DNA of 64,000 nucleotides. It comes from an uncultured Porphyromonas sp. (GTDB lineage: Bacteria; Bacteroidota; Bacteroidia; Bacteroidales; Porphyromonadaceae). The DNA lies in contig NZ_CAJZFJ010000001.1 in the NCBI RefSeq assembly GCF_915070105.1, positions 1 through 64,000 on the forward strand, written 5' to 3'. Below the pieces are notes generated by a model, which ran no database searches, had not been told where the DNA came from, and saw nothing but the letters and a program-made list of their open reading frames with translations. Positions 8,491 through 18,200 of this stretch are shown one piece after another; position 1 is the stretch's first letter; every line of letters starts with the position of its first letter. Made by a program: the position numbers and the translations under genes.

Positions 8491-8580
8491 GTCTAATAAG
8501 TCTAATGAGTCTAATAGGTCTAATGGGTCTGATAAGTCTAATGGGTCTGATAAGTCTAATGGGTCTGATAGGTCTAATGA
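8491..8580. repeat. 9-bp tandem repeat array, 10 units
   Basis: Ten consecutive 9-bp units (plus strand GTCTAATRR or GTCTGATAR) fill the spacer between susD (stop at 8586) and the downstream lipoprotein start (8467). Units differ mainly at position 5 and the last two bases. The 9-bp period keeps a plus-strand frame open, producing a spurious LMGLIS-type peptide, which is not called as a gene. Confidence 0.9.
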
Positions 8581-8585
8581 GGGCG

Positions 8586-10016
8586 TTAGGGCTGGCGAAG
8601 GTTGTCGGGCCAGCCAGGGTTCTGTGCTCCTATGCGGGAGTTGGATCGCTCAGAGAGCGGGATGGGGAGTGTACGCTTGTAGCTATCGGCGGGGATGGTG
8701 AGACTGATACGTGTCTCGTTGGGGCTATAGTGGACGATGGGTAGGCCGAGCCGCTTGAGGTCATAGAATCGTAGTGCTTCTCCTACGAATTCCCGTTGCT
8801 TCTCGTGCAGTATATCCTCTAGGAGCTGCGCTCCCGTATGGCTTGGGGCTATCGGGGCAGACTGGCAGGCGGAGAGATATGCATTGATGAGGGTACGGGC
8901 TTCGTCTTCCTTTCCCTGTCGGGCTAGAGCCTCGGCACGCAGGAAGATGGGCTCGGAGCGACGTACGACATAGGTCAGTGAGGGAGCACTTCGCTCGAGG
9001 ATGAGGTGTACGTACTTGCCCGGTAGCTGTAGAGCTCGAGTGGTCGTAGCGTCTACGGTGAGGGTACTGTCTACGACATAGCTATGATGGCGCAGATCAC
9101 GCTCCTCGAGGTATAGGCGCTGGGGAAGCTGGTAGGCAAGGCTACCCTTCTTGTTGGACTCCTGCAGGTAGATACGGCTAAAGTAGCTGCTGGGCACTGT
9201 GTTGGCAAAGAGGGCAAACCTCTGATCGCCACTCCTCCAGTCTGATCTCTGCTCCGGGATGAGTGCCCTCGTGATCTGCTCGGGGATAAGTCCCGTAGTG
9301 GCCTCCTCTGCTCCGCTCCAGTTGCCCTGATAGATGCGAAGACGAGCAAGGATTGTCTTTGCAGCTTCTCTACCTAGGAAGCCTGGGACAGATCCATAGG
9401 CAGGAGTTCCCGAGGCGGCGAAGGTCGTGATGGCTTCGTTTAGTAGCGTCTCTATTCGGTCAGCTACCTCGGCTTTGGTGCTACGAGGGAGTTCCTCACG
9501 CTCTACACGATCCTTGAGGATGATACCTGCAGGATGTGCCGTATCACTATAGGGGGTAGCGAAGAGCTGCAGGAGCTCTAGGTAACATAGAGCCTTCAAT
9601 GTCTTGGCCTCGGCCTCTAGGTAGTCAAGCTGGCGCCTCTCCAGTGTGGTGAGGGTGGAGCGTAGGGAGGGAAGGCGAACGAGGACCGCATTGAGGTCTC
9701 GGATGGTCTCGTAGTAGCCCTGCCATAGAGATTCGGATAGATCCCGAAGTTCGGCATCGGTGTAGCTATATAGGCGGGAGGAACTAGGGTCTTGGCCGGC
9801 GGTGAAGGTAGGTACGAAGTCGTCCGAGAGGAGACTGAGGCGGTAGGACTCCTTGGGATAGGAGGTGTAGGCCGAGGTTAGAGCTTCGTAGGCGGTCTGC
9901 ACCGACGTGATGGCATTGGGGTCAGTCAGCTCGTTCTCCACAGGGATATTTAGGCTACAAGCGGAGATGCCTAGAGCGAGGAGGGTAAGCAGTAGGGGGC
10001 GAATCAGCTGATGCAT
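8586..10016 (-). CDS. SusD/RagB-family outer-membrane lipoprotein, 476 aa
   Basis: Surface lipoprotein that lids a SusC-type TonB-dependent transporter and helps bind its nutrient. Lipobox GISAC, Cys 20. The N-terminal SusD-like helical region (NAITSVQTAYEALTSAYTSY), WQGYYETIRDLNAVL, AEAKTLKALCYLELLQLFATPY, and a C-terminal SusD/RagB domain (RRSEPIFLRAEALARQGKEDEA, EILHEKQREFVGEALRFYDLKRLG) are visible. Starts 6 bp after the susC stop, so the pair is co-transcribed and probably translationally coupled. No attached carbohydrate or peptidase genes in the locus, so the substrate may not be a glycan. Confidence 0.93.
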   Translation of the reverse strand: MHQLIRPLLLTLLALGISACSLNIPVENELTDPNAITSVQTAYEALTSAYTSYPKESYRLSLLSDDFVPTFTAGQDPSSSRLYSYTDAELRDLSESLWQGYYETIRDLNAVLVRLPSLRSTLTTLERRQLDYLEAEAKTLKALCYLELLQLFATPYSDTAHPAGIILKDRVEREELPRSTKAEVADRIETLLNEAITTFAASGTPAYGSVPGFLGREAAKTILARLRIYQGNWSGAEEATTGLIPEQITRALIPEQRSDWRSGDQRFALFANTVPSSYFSRIYLQESNKKGSLAYQLPQRLYLEERDLRHHSYVVDSTLTVDATTTRALQLPGKYVHLILERSAPSLTYVVRRSEPIFLRAEALARQGKEDEARTLINAYLSACQSAPIAPSHTGAQLLEDILHEKQREFVGEALRFYDLKRLGLPIVHYSPNETRISLTIPADSYKRTLPIPLSERSNSRIGAQNPGWPDNLRQP

Positions 10017-10022
10017 AGGAGA

Positions 10023-13000
10023 CTAGAAGCTAAGGTTGAGGTTGAGGGAGAGGACGGGCTGCACGCTCAGGTCATACGTGCCCGACTCAGGGCTCCCGCC
10101 CTTGTAGGGGGAGAGGGTGAATAGGTTCGAGCCCTGTAGGGCGACGGAGGCATACTTGACGACCCCCGAGGTCTGGGCTAAGAGACGTGCTGGGAGGCGG
10201 TAGCGTAGACTCAGCATGGAGAGACGTAGATAGTCGCTCTTGGCTATCATTCTCGTGTTGGGATAGCTGGAGAGATTGTTGTAGGTCTGTGTACCACTCT
10301 GTGGCGAGGGGTAGAGCTTGTCTACATCCCCGGGGGTAAACCAAGTACGATCAAGCTGACCACGGATGGCATTCTTGTTGATCCCCTCGACTCCACGGAC
10401 GTAGGTCATGGAGTAGCTCTTGATCCCTCCGAAGACATAGTAGAGCTGTGCCTCTAGCTCTAGTGCTCCATAGCCTAGCGATAATGATAGTGACCCTGTA
10501 TAGGGTGGAGTTCGGAAGCCAAGGGGGATGAGGTCCTCTCTCTTGATCTCCTTCGAGAAGGGTTGCTCCTGCCCCTTTTGGTCACGGAACATCAGTTCCC
10601 CTCGTAAGGGATTCACCCCGAGCGCATCTAGTCCGTAGATATAGTCGTAGGGCTTGCCCACCTCGTAGTCGGGTATGATGTTATCACTATTCGTATAGAT
10701 CACCTGCTTGCCGTAGAGGTCAAGCACCTTACTGCGATTATACGCAAGGGAGGCACGTAGGCTCAGTCGCCAGTCTCCACTATTTAGTATGCGTGAGCTA
10801 GCTGATAGCTCTATACCCTCGTTGCGTAGGCTACCGACATTATCGAGCATAGAGGAGAAGCCGTTGCTGGAGGGGATCTCTCGCTCTAGGAGTGCATCCT
10901 TGGTATCCCGCTGATAGAGGTTGAGATCCAGGGAGTGTGCACCTGCGATCTGTATTCCTAGGCCAAGGTCAATGCTCTTGAGCTGCTCTGCCTTGAGGCG
11001 TTCGTTGTACATAGCGGATAGGCGGATGAGGCGGTATTGCTCTGCATAGAATCTCGACTGCTGGTAGGAGAAGATCGGTACGGCAGAGGCCGAGGTGATC
11101 CCACCGAGGCTAGCCGTGAGGCCTAGGGAAGCCTTGAGGTTAAGCCCCGTGATGACCTTCCCCCCACGTAGCTGAGGGATGAGCCGTGTCAGATGGAGTC
11201 CTCCTCCTAGCGCCCAGGCTGTGTTCCAGCGCTTGTCTCGGGGGAGGAGACTAGAGGCATCCGCCTTGTAGGCGGCGAAGAGATCAATCCAGCTGTCATA
11301 GGTATATCCTAGTGCTAGTCCGAAGCCTAGCTGTGCTGAGGTGCTATTAGTGCCACCGAAGTCAGGGCGTAGGTCAGGGCTAGTCAGAGCCTTATTCACT
11401 CCAGCTAGATACTCCTGCCGTCCTATGCCGTGTCCCGTGACGCTGAGGATGCGGCCTTCGTTGTAGTAATAGTCGGTATTAGCAGATATGCTTAGGTCGT
11501 GTTTATCGGCAAAGACCTTGGTGTAGGTCGCACGTAGGTTGGCCGAGTAGTTGAAGTCTGTATTCTTCCCCACGGTGATGACTCCTCGTTCCGTAGGCTT
11601 GCGTCGGGTCACCTCGTCGTAGGCTGTCGCAGGTGTGATCTGTTCGCTCTCGCTAAGTACGTAGTCAATACCTAGGATAGCATCCAGCTGTAGCCCTTGT
11701 AGCGGACGGAGGTTGGCACTTAGGCTAGAGCCCAAGCGTACCTCCTTGCTCCAGCGTCGGAATTGATAGGTCAGATCCTGATACCTACGTCCTAGGTGGG
11801 AGAAGAGGATGGGAGAGTCCTTTGACTCGTAGGGGTTGAGATCGTAGACGAGTTGCTGGGGGGAGTAATTACTGCTGTTGGGGCTGTTCGTCTTGGCATA
11901 TCCCCCGCTTAAGCCTAGGGAGATGAAGCCTATCTTGTTCTGCCAGTCTAGGCTGTTGGCGAGAGCAAAGCGCTTGGTGTCGTTGCCCTCCAGCTGTCCA
12001 CCTTGTCGGGTGAAGTTCCCCGAGACATAGTAGGTCACCTCCTTGCTCCCTCCTCGTAGGCTGAGGTTATGGCTCTGGTAGGTGTTGGGGCGGATGAGTA
12101 GCTTCCACCAGTCGGTCTCTATTCGTCTTAGGGAGTCCAGCTGTCGTGCCCCGTAGGCCAAGTAATCGTCTCGGGTCCAGGTGGGGGCGATACCAAGGAT
12201 CGACTGGTAGGCCTGCCGTAGATCACTGAGCGTAGCAGTGCTGATGAAGTCAGAGGAGAAGAGATAGCCTGGGGTATTCACATTTCTCATGCGCCGCTCG
12301 ATCTCTAGCTTCTCCTCGGTCTGCATCATCGTAGTCGTCTGCCTGCCCCTGAGGGTAACCCCGAGGCTGGAGCTTAGGCTGATACTCATTGGCCCAGTTG
12401 TACCTCGGCGGGAGGAGATCTCGAGGACTCCATTGGCAGCCTTGATCCCGTAGAGGGCTGTCGCTACAGCGTCCTTGAGCACCTTAATCTCTCGGATGTC
12501 TAGGGGATTGAGGGTCATGAAGGCTTGGGGGGAGATGATCTTGCCATCTAGGACATACAGGGGCTCGTTGGCTAGATCTCCCTTGACGAAGGAGTTGTTC
12601 CCTCGGATACGTATCTCGGGCTTCTCTCCTAGCTCACCTCGGCTGATGACCGTGAGTCCGGGGACAGACCCCTGCAGGGCTAGGGCAAGGTCTATCATAG
12701 GCTTCTGCTGGAGCTGCTTCATATCTACCTCTGCTACGACACCTGAGCGAGAGCGCAGATCTAGGGCATTGATGTTGGGGCGAGCTGTGATGACCACCTC
12801 ACCTATCTGCTGGGTATCCTCGCTGAGGGTGATATGTAGGGCTTGGCCTCGATAGACGACCTCGCGAGTCTTCATCCCGAGGTAGGAGACACGTACTGTG
12901 ACTCCAGAGGGCGAAGGGCGAGAGGCTAGATGTAGGATAAATCGTCCCTCCCTATCAGTCGAAGTCTTCATCCCAGCGGCCCGTACAGCTGCACCCACGA

Positions 13001-13157
13001 GAGGGCTCCCAGAGCTATCTACGACTACCCCTGTGATCGTATAGGTCATAGGTCGCTGCATAGAGGTGGTACCCTCTGCTCGTAGATCAGAGATGCCCGA
13101 GGAGAAGGCTAGAACTAGGCTAAGGCCAAGGCTGAGCGGTAGTATAGGCTTCTTCAT
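10023..13157 (-). CDS. SusC/RagA-family TonB-linked outer-membrane transporter, 1044 aa
   Basis: Outer-membrane beta-barrel that imports a ligand using TonB energy, together with the SusD partner. A signal peptide (about residues 1-27) is followed by a CarboxypepD_reg-like domain (YTITGVVVDSSGSPLVGAAV, about 38-115), a TonB box-like region (EVVITAR), a plug domain with the SusC signature (IRIRGNNSF; PLYVLDGKII; IKVLKDAVATALYGIKAANG) and a long barrel ending in SLNLNLSF, with a C-terminal Phe. At 1044 residues it is within the usual range for the family and much longer than the roughly 650-residue haem receptor HmuR, so it is not HmuR. The nearest upstream operon is the hmuSTUV-like one, but a terminator (13385-13410) lies between them. 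No -7 box was found in the 376-bp gap. Confidence 0.95.
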   Translation of the reverse strand: MKKPILPLSLGLSLVLAFSSGISDLRAEGTTSMQRPMTYTITGVVVDSSGSPLVGAAVRAAGMKTSTDREGRFILHLASRPSPSGVTVRVSYLGMKTREVVYRGQALHITLSEDTQQIGEVVITARPNINALDLRSRSGVVAEVDMKQLQQKPMIDLALALQGSVPGLTVISRGELGEKPEIRIRGNNSFVKGDLANEPLYVLDGKIISPQAFMTLNPLDIREIKVLKDAVATALYGIKAANGVLEISSRRGTTGPMSISLSSSLGVTLRGRQTTTMMQTEEKLEIERRMRNVNTPGYLFSSDFISTATLSDLRQAYQSILGIAPTWTRDDYLAYGARQLDSLRRIETDWWKLLIRPNTYQSHNLSLRGGSKEVTYYVSGNFTRQGGQLEGNDTKRFALANSLDWQNKIGFISLGLSGGYAKTNSPNSSNYSPQQLVYDLNPYESKDSPILFSHLGRRYQDLTYQFRRWSKEVRLGSSLSANLRPLQGLQLDAILGIDYVLSESEQITPATAYDEVTRRKPTERGVITVGKNTDFNYSANLRATYTKVFADKHDLSISANTDYYYNEGRILSVTGHGIGRQEYLAGVNKALTSPDLRPDFGGTNSTSAQLGFGLALGYTYDSWIDLFAAYKADASSLLPRDKRWNTAWALGGGLHLTRLIPQLRGGKVITGLNLKASLGLTASLGGITSASAVPIFSYQQSRFYAEQYRLIRLSAMYNERLKAEQLKSIDLGLGIQIAGAHSLDLNLYQRDTKDALLEREIPSSNGFSSMLDNVGSLRNEGIELSASSRILNSGDWRLSLRASLAYNRSKVLDLYGKQVIYTNSDNIIPDYEVGKPYDYIYGLDALGVNPLRGELMFRDQKGQEQPFSKEIKREDLIPLGFRTPPYTGSLSLSLGYGALELEAQLYYVFGGIKSYSMTYVRGVEGINKNAIRGQLDRTWFTPGDVDKLYPSPQSGTQTYNNLSSYPNTRMIAKSDYLRLSMLSLRYRLPARLLAQTSGVVKYASVALQGSNLFTLSPYKGGSPESGTYDLSVQPVLSLNLNLSF

Positions 13158-13533
13158 AAATGTAAAGCTTGTTTGTATAGCGGGGATACGGATATGCTCC
13201 CTCTATCTCTAGGATGACAGATGACACGCATCTCCTGATGCGATGACTAGAGGGGGCTCTGACTATCTTGTCTTGTGGAGAATCGTTCCTTCAGAATGTA
13301 ACTCTCTGTCTAAAGAGTCCTATGTCCTCATCTGTGGGACAAAGCGCAGCTCCATCAACGGGGCTAAAAGAAAACCAAGCATCTGCTAGAGCTTCATCCG
13401 AAGCTCTAGCCAGATAGCATTGTGGATATAGGAAATGGAGGTAGAGGGAGGAGGGCTAGGCCAAGGTCTAGAGTTCTCCCTCACCTATCCCTTTTAGATA
13501 TATGAGGAGACTAGCGGACGAGCTCCTATGCTG
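13158..13533. other. Intergenic region between hmuV-like gene and susC
   Basis: Contains the operon terminator at 13385-13410. No exact minus-strand TAnnTTTG box, riboswitch-like box or repeat was found in the rest, so the promoter and regulation of susC are not explained by eye. Confidence 0.5.
13385..13410 (-). terminator. Terminator of the hmuSTUV-like operon
   Basis: GCTAGAGCTTC (13385-13395) and GAAGCTCTAGC (13400-13410) form a perfect 11-bp stem around ATCC. On the minus strand it is followed by GGTTTTCTTTT, a good U-rich tail, 124 bp beyond the last gene's stop. Confidence 0.8.
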
Positions 13534-13899
13534 CTACTTCTTCTCCTCGGGCATTGCCTCTTCGGGGACGTAGTAGACATTGCCATCCTCCATCTCATAG
13601 GCGACACCTACACGGCGTCCACGTGAGCTGGACTTGTCACTCTTCTCCCGAGAGGGGGTGTACCGCTCGATCTTATTCCCAGACCTTGTTATGATCTCCA
13701 TGTTGTCCTTCCCAGGGTTCTTCACTATGGAGAAGTCCTCCTGAGTAAAGATCTCGGTCATGTTCATATTCATGACCATAGCGACCATGAGGGCGACGGC
13801 AAAGACCATCGCTACGTCGAAGAGATTGACTACGACGGTTAGTGGGTCTGTGTCCTCGCCCTGCATGAGCTTGTTGGGGCGGCGGGCTTTACGTGCCAT
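13534..13899 (-). CDS. hmuV: DUF2149-like membrane protein, ExbD-like, 121 aa (HmuV-like)
   Basis: Small single-pass membrane protein. A basic cytoplasmic N-terminus (MARKARRPNKL) leads into a segment beginning DTDPLTVVVNLFDVAMVF (Asp 16, 18 and 28) and one membrane helix (about residues 29-46), followed by a periplasmic tail. The arrangement recalls ExbD/TolR, where a conserved Asp near the helix relays protons; by family this appears to be a DUF2149 protein. It lies one base after the ExbB-like gene in an hmuS-T-U-V order. The gene name follows the P. gingivalis hmuYRSTUV order and is by position. Probably forms an energy-transducing complex with its neighbours. Confidence 0.75.
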   Translation of the reverse strand: MARKARRPNKLMQGEDTDPLTVVVNLFDVAMVFAVALMVAMVMNMNMTEIFTQEDFSIVKNPGKDNMEIITRSGNKIERYTPSREKSDKSSSRGRRVGVAYEMEDGNVYYVPEEAMPEEKK

Positions 13900-13900
13900 A

Positions 13901-14500
13901 CTACTTGGTCTTTGAGGCGAGGAGGAGTGAGGATACGTACTCGAGGATATTCACGTCTCGTGTGTACCAGCGCTGCTTGTACTGGAGGGTAATCAGCCCG
14001 ACTAGGCTGATGACGAGCCCGACGACGGTAGTGGCGAAGACGACCTGCATGTTGTATGCCATCACTCCGATGTCCCCAGAGGACAGACCCACGAGAGCAG
14101 GACTCATAGCAATCAGCGTACCTACGAGCCCTAGGACTGGACCTATCTTGGTCAGGAGCTTGGAGAGTGTAAGGTCCTTCTCGCAGAGGTTCTCATAGTT
14201 GCTGAGCTGGAAGTTTACGTAATCCTCGGTGAGGCCCTCACGCCTAATGAGGTCATCGAGATACTCTACGAAGGGGGAGCGATTCTTATGTGGAAACTTC
14301 TCTGCTAGCTCATTCAGACGCTCTGCGGTCAGCTGGCGGGTATCCCCTAGTAGTGTAGCGATGTGTCTGCGCTGCATGAAGCTATTGTAGAAGCTCCCGA
14401 CAAGCAGTAGCGAGCGGATGAAGAGCAGAATGAGGAAGAGAATGTCTGGTATGAGCAGACTATTGGCGATAGTAAAGAGAACTTTTGAGATCTGATCCAT
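13901..14500 (-). CDS. hmuU: MotA/TolQ/ExbB-type proton channel protein, 199 aa (HmuU-like)
   Basis: Inner-membrane proton-channel protein. One membrane segment near the N-terminus (PDILFLILLFIRSLLLV), a cytoplasmic helical loop, then two further segments containing the family signature (TLSKLLTKIGPVLGLVGTLI; MQVVFATTVVGLVISLVGL). In this operon type it likely supplies proton-motive-force energy to the partner proteins. Nine bases separate its start from the stop of the hmuT-like gene. In P. gingivalis the equivalent gene in hmuYRSTUV is annotated as a MotA/TolQ/ExbB proton channel. Name by order and domain. Confidence 0.85.
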   Translation of the reverse strand: MDQISKVLFTIANSLLIPDILFLILLFIRSLLLVGSFYNSFMQRRHIATLLGDTRQLTAERLNELAEKFPHKNRSPFVEYLDDLIRREGLTEDYVNFQLSNYENLCEKDLTLSKLLTKIGPVLGLVGTLIAMSPALVGLSSGDIGVMAYNMQVVFATTVVGLVISLVGLITLQYKQRWYTRDVNILEYVSSLLLASKTK

Positions 14501-14509
14501 CTCGTCGTA

Positions 14510-15190
14510 TTATTTATGCTTAAGATATTGCTTGATACGCTGTGCGAAAACTCCTAGGACGAAGCATAGACCAGCTACTCCTAGAGTGAGGACTAGCCCC
14601 CGCCACTCGATCGGGCTCTCTGTGGGTGCTGTCCGTATCGTCTCCTCCACTGAGGCGATGATGCCGAGGATGAAGACGAAGAGCTGTACGAGGAAGTACA
14701 CCTCTAGGCGAAGCTCCTCCTCGGGGAGGAGATAGCGCATGAGGTAGCTCAGGCCTACGAGCAGTAGAAGACTGCCCACAGCCAGAAGGAGAGAGACTAC
14801 GCCGAAGTCTACTCCCGGCAGGGCGAAGATGAGCGTAGACTGGAGATAGAAGAGGACAGGGAAGATAAGCAGCCCAGGGTAGAGTCTTAGTCCGAGGGCG
14901 ATGAGCCTAGCTCGCTTCGTACGAGGGAGCTCAAGGCGAGAGAAGCTGTAACCGACAAGTAATGCCACCTCGAGAGAGATGAAGATCGCAGCATACTCCC
15001 TCAGAGAGCGGTCAGCGATGTAGCCTGCTAGCCCTGTCTTGGTCTGCTCTATCGCAAGAGGATACGTGAGGTAGACGAAGGCAGCAGCTGCTAGGCCAAA
15101 GAGGAGGGAGACCCAGACTCGCTCGAAGGAGAGACGGACAGCCGTCCCTACGACGATGAAGAGCATGAGGATCTGTACGACTAGTTCCAT
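14510..15190 (-). CDS. hmuT: Multi-pass inner-membrane protein, 226 aa (HmuT-like)
   Basis: About six hydrophobic segments in 226 residues, starting directly in the membrane (MELVVQILMLFIVVGTAV) and ending in a short basic tail (RIKQYLKHK). No enzymatic motif is visible. Position between the CobN-type gene (26-bp gap) and the ExbB-like gene matches hmuT of the Porphyromonas hmu locus, where the product is a conserved membrane protein of unknown function. It may be the permease or scaffold that links HmuS to the proton channel; that is inference. Confidence 0.7.
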   Translation of the reverse strand: MELVVQILMLFIVVGTAVRLSFERVWVSLLFGLAAAAFVYLTYPLAIEQTKTGLAGYIADRSLREYAAIFISLEVALLVGYSFSRLELPRTKRARLIALGLRLYPGLLIFPVLFYLQSTLIFALPGVDFGVVSLLLAVGSLLLLVGLSYLMRYLLPEEELRLEVYFLVQLFVFILGIIASVEETIRTAPTESPIEWRGLVLTLGVAGLCFVLGVFAQRIKQYLKHK

Positions 15191-15216
15191 CGCAGTGTAG
15201 CTAGGGACGATAGGAC

Positions 15217-18200
15217 TTACTCGGCATCTCTGCGGCGCTTGATCCTCAGGACGATGAGCAGGATGACGAAGAGGACGGCCACCCCTGCCACGACATAGAG
15301 CCCACTGAAGCTCTTGGTCACCGAGCCTGTGCTGTCGGAGACGGTCTCTCGCTTCATCACCACACCATCCTGAGTAGAGGCATTAGCGTCAGAGCCTTGG
15401 TCTAGGTGCTGCATAGAGCCCTTGTACTGCTTGGCTGTCTCAGGGGAGACATGCTGTGCGATGAAGTCACGGAGCTTGTGGTTCTCCGTCGTCATCCCAC
15501 CACCAGAGGGGCCGTACTTAGCTACTAGCTCGGTGTGGCGAGCCGCTAGAGTCGAGAGTTGCTCGGGCGAAGCTTGCCACATCCCCTTACGTGCCGTCTC
15601 GAGCATCACAGCAGTGAGCTCCTCAAGGGCTGCAGGGCTCTTCCCCTCGAAGGCCTGTGTGACACCTAGCCCGTGTACGTCACGGATGTACATATCGTAG
15701 AGGTTATCCCAGAGCTCCTTGTCGATGACCTCGGGCTTCATGACGTTCCATCCGTAGGTGTTGGTGACGACCTCGGTGATATTCGCTACGCTATTGGCTC
15801 CACCTGCGAGGGCCTCCTTGACGTACTCGGGGTTGAGGACGGTGGCACGGCTCTCCACACCGATAGCCTCCTTGAGGTCTTGCATGCGCATGTGGCTGTG
15901 GTTGCGGTAGTCCGCCAGATAGGTGTCGGGATCCTTGCCAGTGACGTTACGCACGGATAGGGTTAGCCCGCCCATGAACTCGTAGACGTGGTCTAGGCTG
16001 AGGGCGCCCCAGGTGTTGTTCTGTCGGGGTTGGATCACCACATCGGTGTTCTTGAGCGCTGCACGGAAGAGGGGCTTGACGAAGCGTCCCCAGTCCTCCT
16101 TCTTCCCCGTGTAGGCTGCTCCCATGTTGTTGAGGTACACATCGGCGATCTCCTTTTCCTGCTCCCACTTGTCTCCAGCGGTGACCATCTCTTGGATCCC
16201 CGTACCATACATGCCGTTGATACCACCGAAGATACGTACGTTGGCTAGAGCACGGGCCTCCTTGGGGGAGAGGCCTTGCTCTACGAGTTCCTTCTCTGTA
16301 TTGATAGACCCTTGGGCGACATAGTTCTCTTCGCTCTCCTTGCCTTGGCTGGCAACGAGCTCCACAGCCTTAGTGATGAGGGCGAGGCGTGAGGCTGCGA
16401 GGTCTCTGAACTGTCCAGAGGTCTGGATCACCACGTCGATACGTGGCCGACCAAGCTCCGAGGTAGGGATCAGTCGAACATCCTCGACCGAGCCAAACTG
16501 CGTACGTACGGGCTCTACACCCAGCATATAGAGTACCTGGGCGATCGTGACACCCTCGGTCTCGACAAACTCACTGCTCCAGAAGGTGTAGCTCACCTTC
16601 GTGGGATACTTGCCATGCTGCTCCTTGTAGGCCTTCAGCGTAGCTTGGGCAAGCTGGACACCTTGGCTCCAGGCACGCTGCGAAGGGGTGCTCTCTGCCC
16701 GAACAGAGTAGAGATTGCGACCTGTCGGTACGGCCTGTGGATTGGCCACGGCATCACCTCCAGGTGATGGAGCGGTGAAGCCTCCGTTGAGGGCATTGAT
16801 CGTAGCGTCTAGCTCCAGTCGTGGGCTTTCGGTGATCGCTCGATGATTGGTAAGGATAGCTAGGATAGCACGCTCTAGATCGGTGATAGCCTCAGCCTTA
16901 TCTCGCTCCTGCTTGCTTGGCTCATTACTGATAGAGTCCTTGGACTGTCCGGTTGGCTTCCCTTGGGCATTGCTTTGGCTGATGGCCTTACCCATACCCA
17001 TAGGATTCTTGGCAGAGGGATCCTTAGGAGCGCTACTGGGCTTCCCGTCTGTGGGCTTCCCCTGCTGGCTAGCCATCATGGCTGCCTTCATCCCACCTCG
17101 TCCCTTGGGGGGATTGATCTTGTGAGCCTGATCAAGCTCTGCCTGTGTGATTCCTCCGTAGGAGAGTACTAGGCTAGGGCTGAGGGACTGTGAGGAGAGT
17201 ACTCGTAGGACGAGCTGCTGGGCGGGCTGTAAGTACTGCTGATAGAAGCGATGCTTATTGCTGGTGTTGTCTATCTGCTTGGCGGAGCGAAGGCGATCTA
17301 GGCGAGCCTTGGCATAGGCAATAGGGTCTGCGCTCATCGCTACGACGGTGGAGGTCACCTTGGCTGGAGCGTAGGGTGCTCCAGTGATGTAGAGTGTACC
17401 ATTGACCTTCTCAGAGGCGATCTCCTCGGCGAAGTTGTCGATACGCTCAACATCCTTGGCTGAGTAGGGCTGGGTGAGTATCGAGTCTAGGCGTAGCTCT
17501 CGGTGTATGCCTAGTCCTACGGCGAGCTTCTTGACCTCTAGGCTCTGTCGATCCTTAGCGGTAGCATCCTGCAGGTCGTAGTACTTCTCGATAGCCTGCT
17601 GGAGCGTGGTGAAGGTATGGCGAGTCTTGCTCTCATCGAAGGGTGGGGTGATGTAGGAGATGAGGCTTGCATAAGACCTACGCTTGGCCATCATACTCTC
17701 CCCAACATTACCTATGGTATAGTAGTAGAAGTGTGGGAGGGGAGCGACCAAGGCATCACCCCAGTCGTGGTTGCTTAGGGCTACCTGCTTCTGTGGTGTG
17801 AACTCTAGGCTACCATGTGTGCCGAAGTGCATGATGGCATCAGCCTGGAAGGCATGTCGTGCCCAGAGGTAGGCACACACGTAGGGGTAGGGTGGGGGCG
17901 AGGCGGCTCCGTGGACGATGGCGAAGTTGTCACTGCCGATACCAGCTACGGGTTGAGGAAGGAGGACGACATTGCCATACTGGATACGTGTCGTAGCCAG
18001 CTCTGGTGTCCCACCGACCATACGAGTCATATACTGACCGGGTACGTCTCCATAGGTCTCCTTGAGCTCCTTGATCTGCTTGGGGGTAAGGTCTTGCTGG
18101 ATCCACTGCTCTAGCTCGGACTTCTTCACCCAAGCGGGATGTCCGTGCGCTAGATACTCCTCCATCTGTCCTCCTGCTACAGACTGGATCATGGGCCCCT

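Noticed and set aside
8136..8744. Plus-strand reading frame with a repeated hydrophobic LMGLIS-type peptide
   Set aside because: It is antisense to two genes and is kept open by the 9-bp repeat; it has no start signal or recognisable domain.
10023..13157. SusC-type gene as the haem receptor hmuR
   Set aside because: It is 1044 residues with a CarboxypepD_reg-like domain and a SusD partner, unlike HmuR; it is separated from hmuSTUV by a terminator.
13158..13533. Cobalamin riboswitch upstream of susC or hmuS
   Set aside because: No conserved B12-box sequence or matching stem was found in either upstream region.
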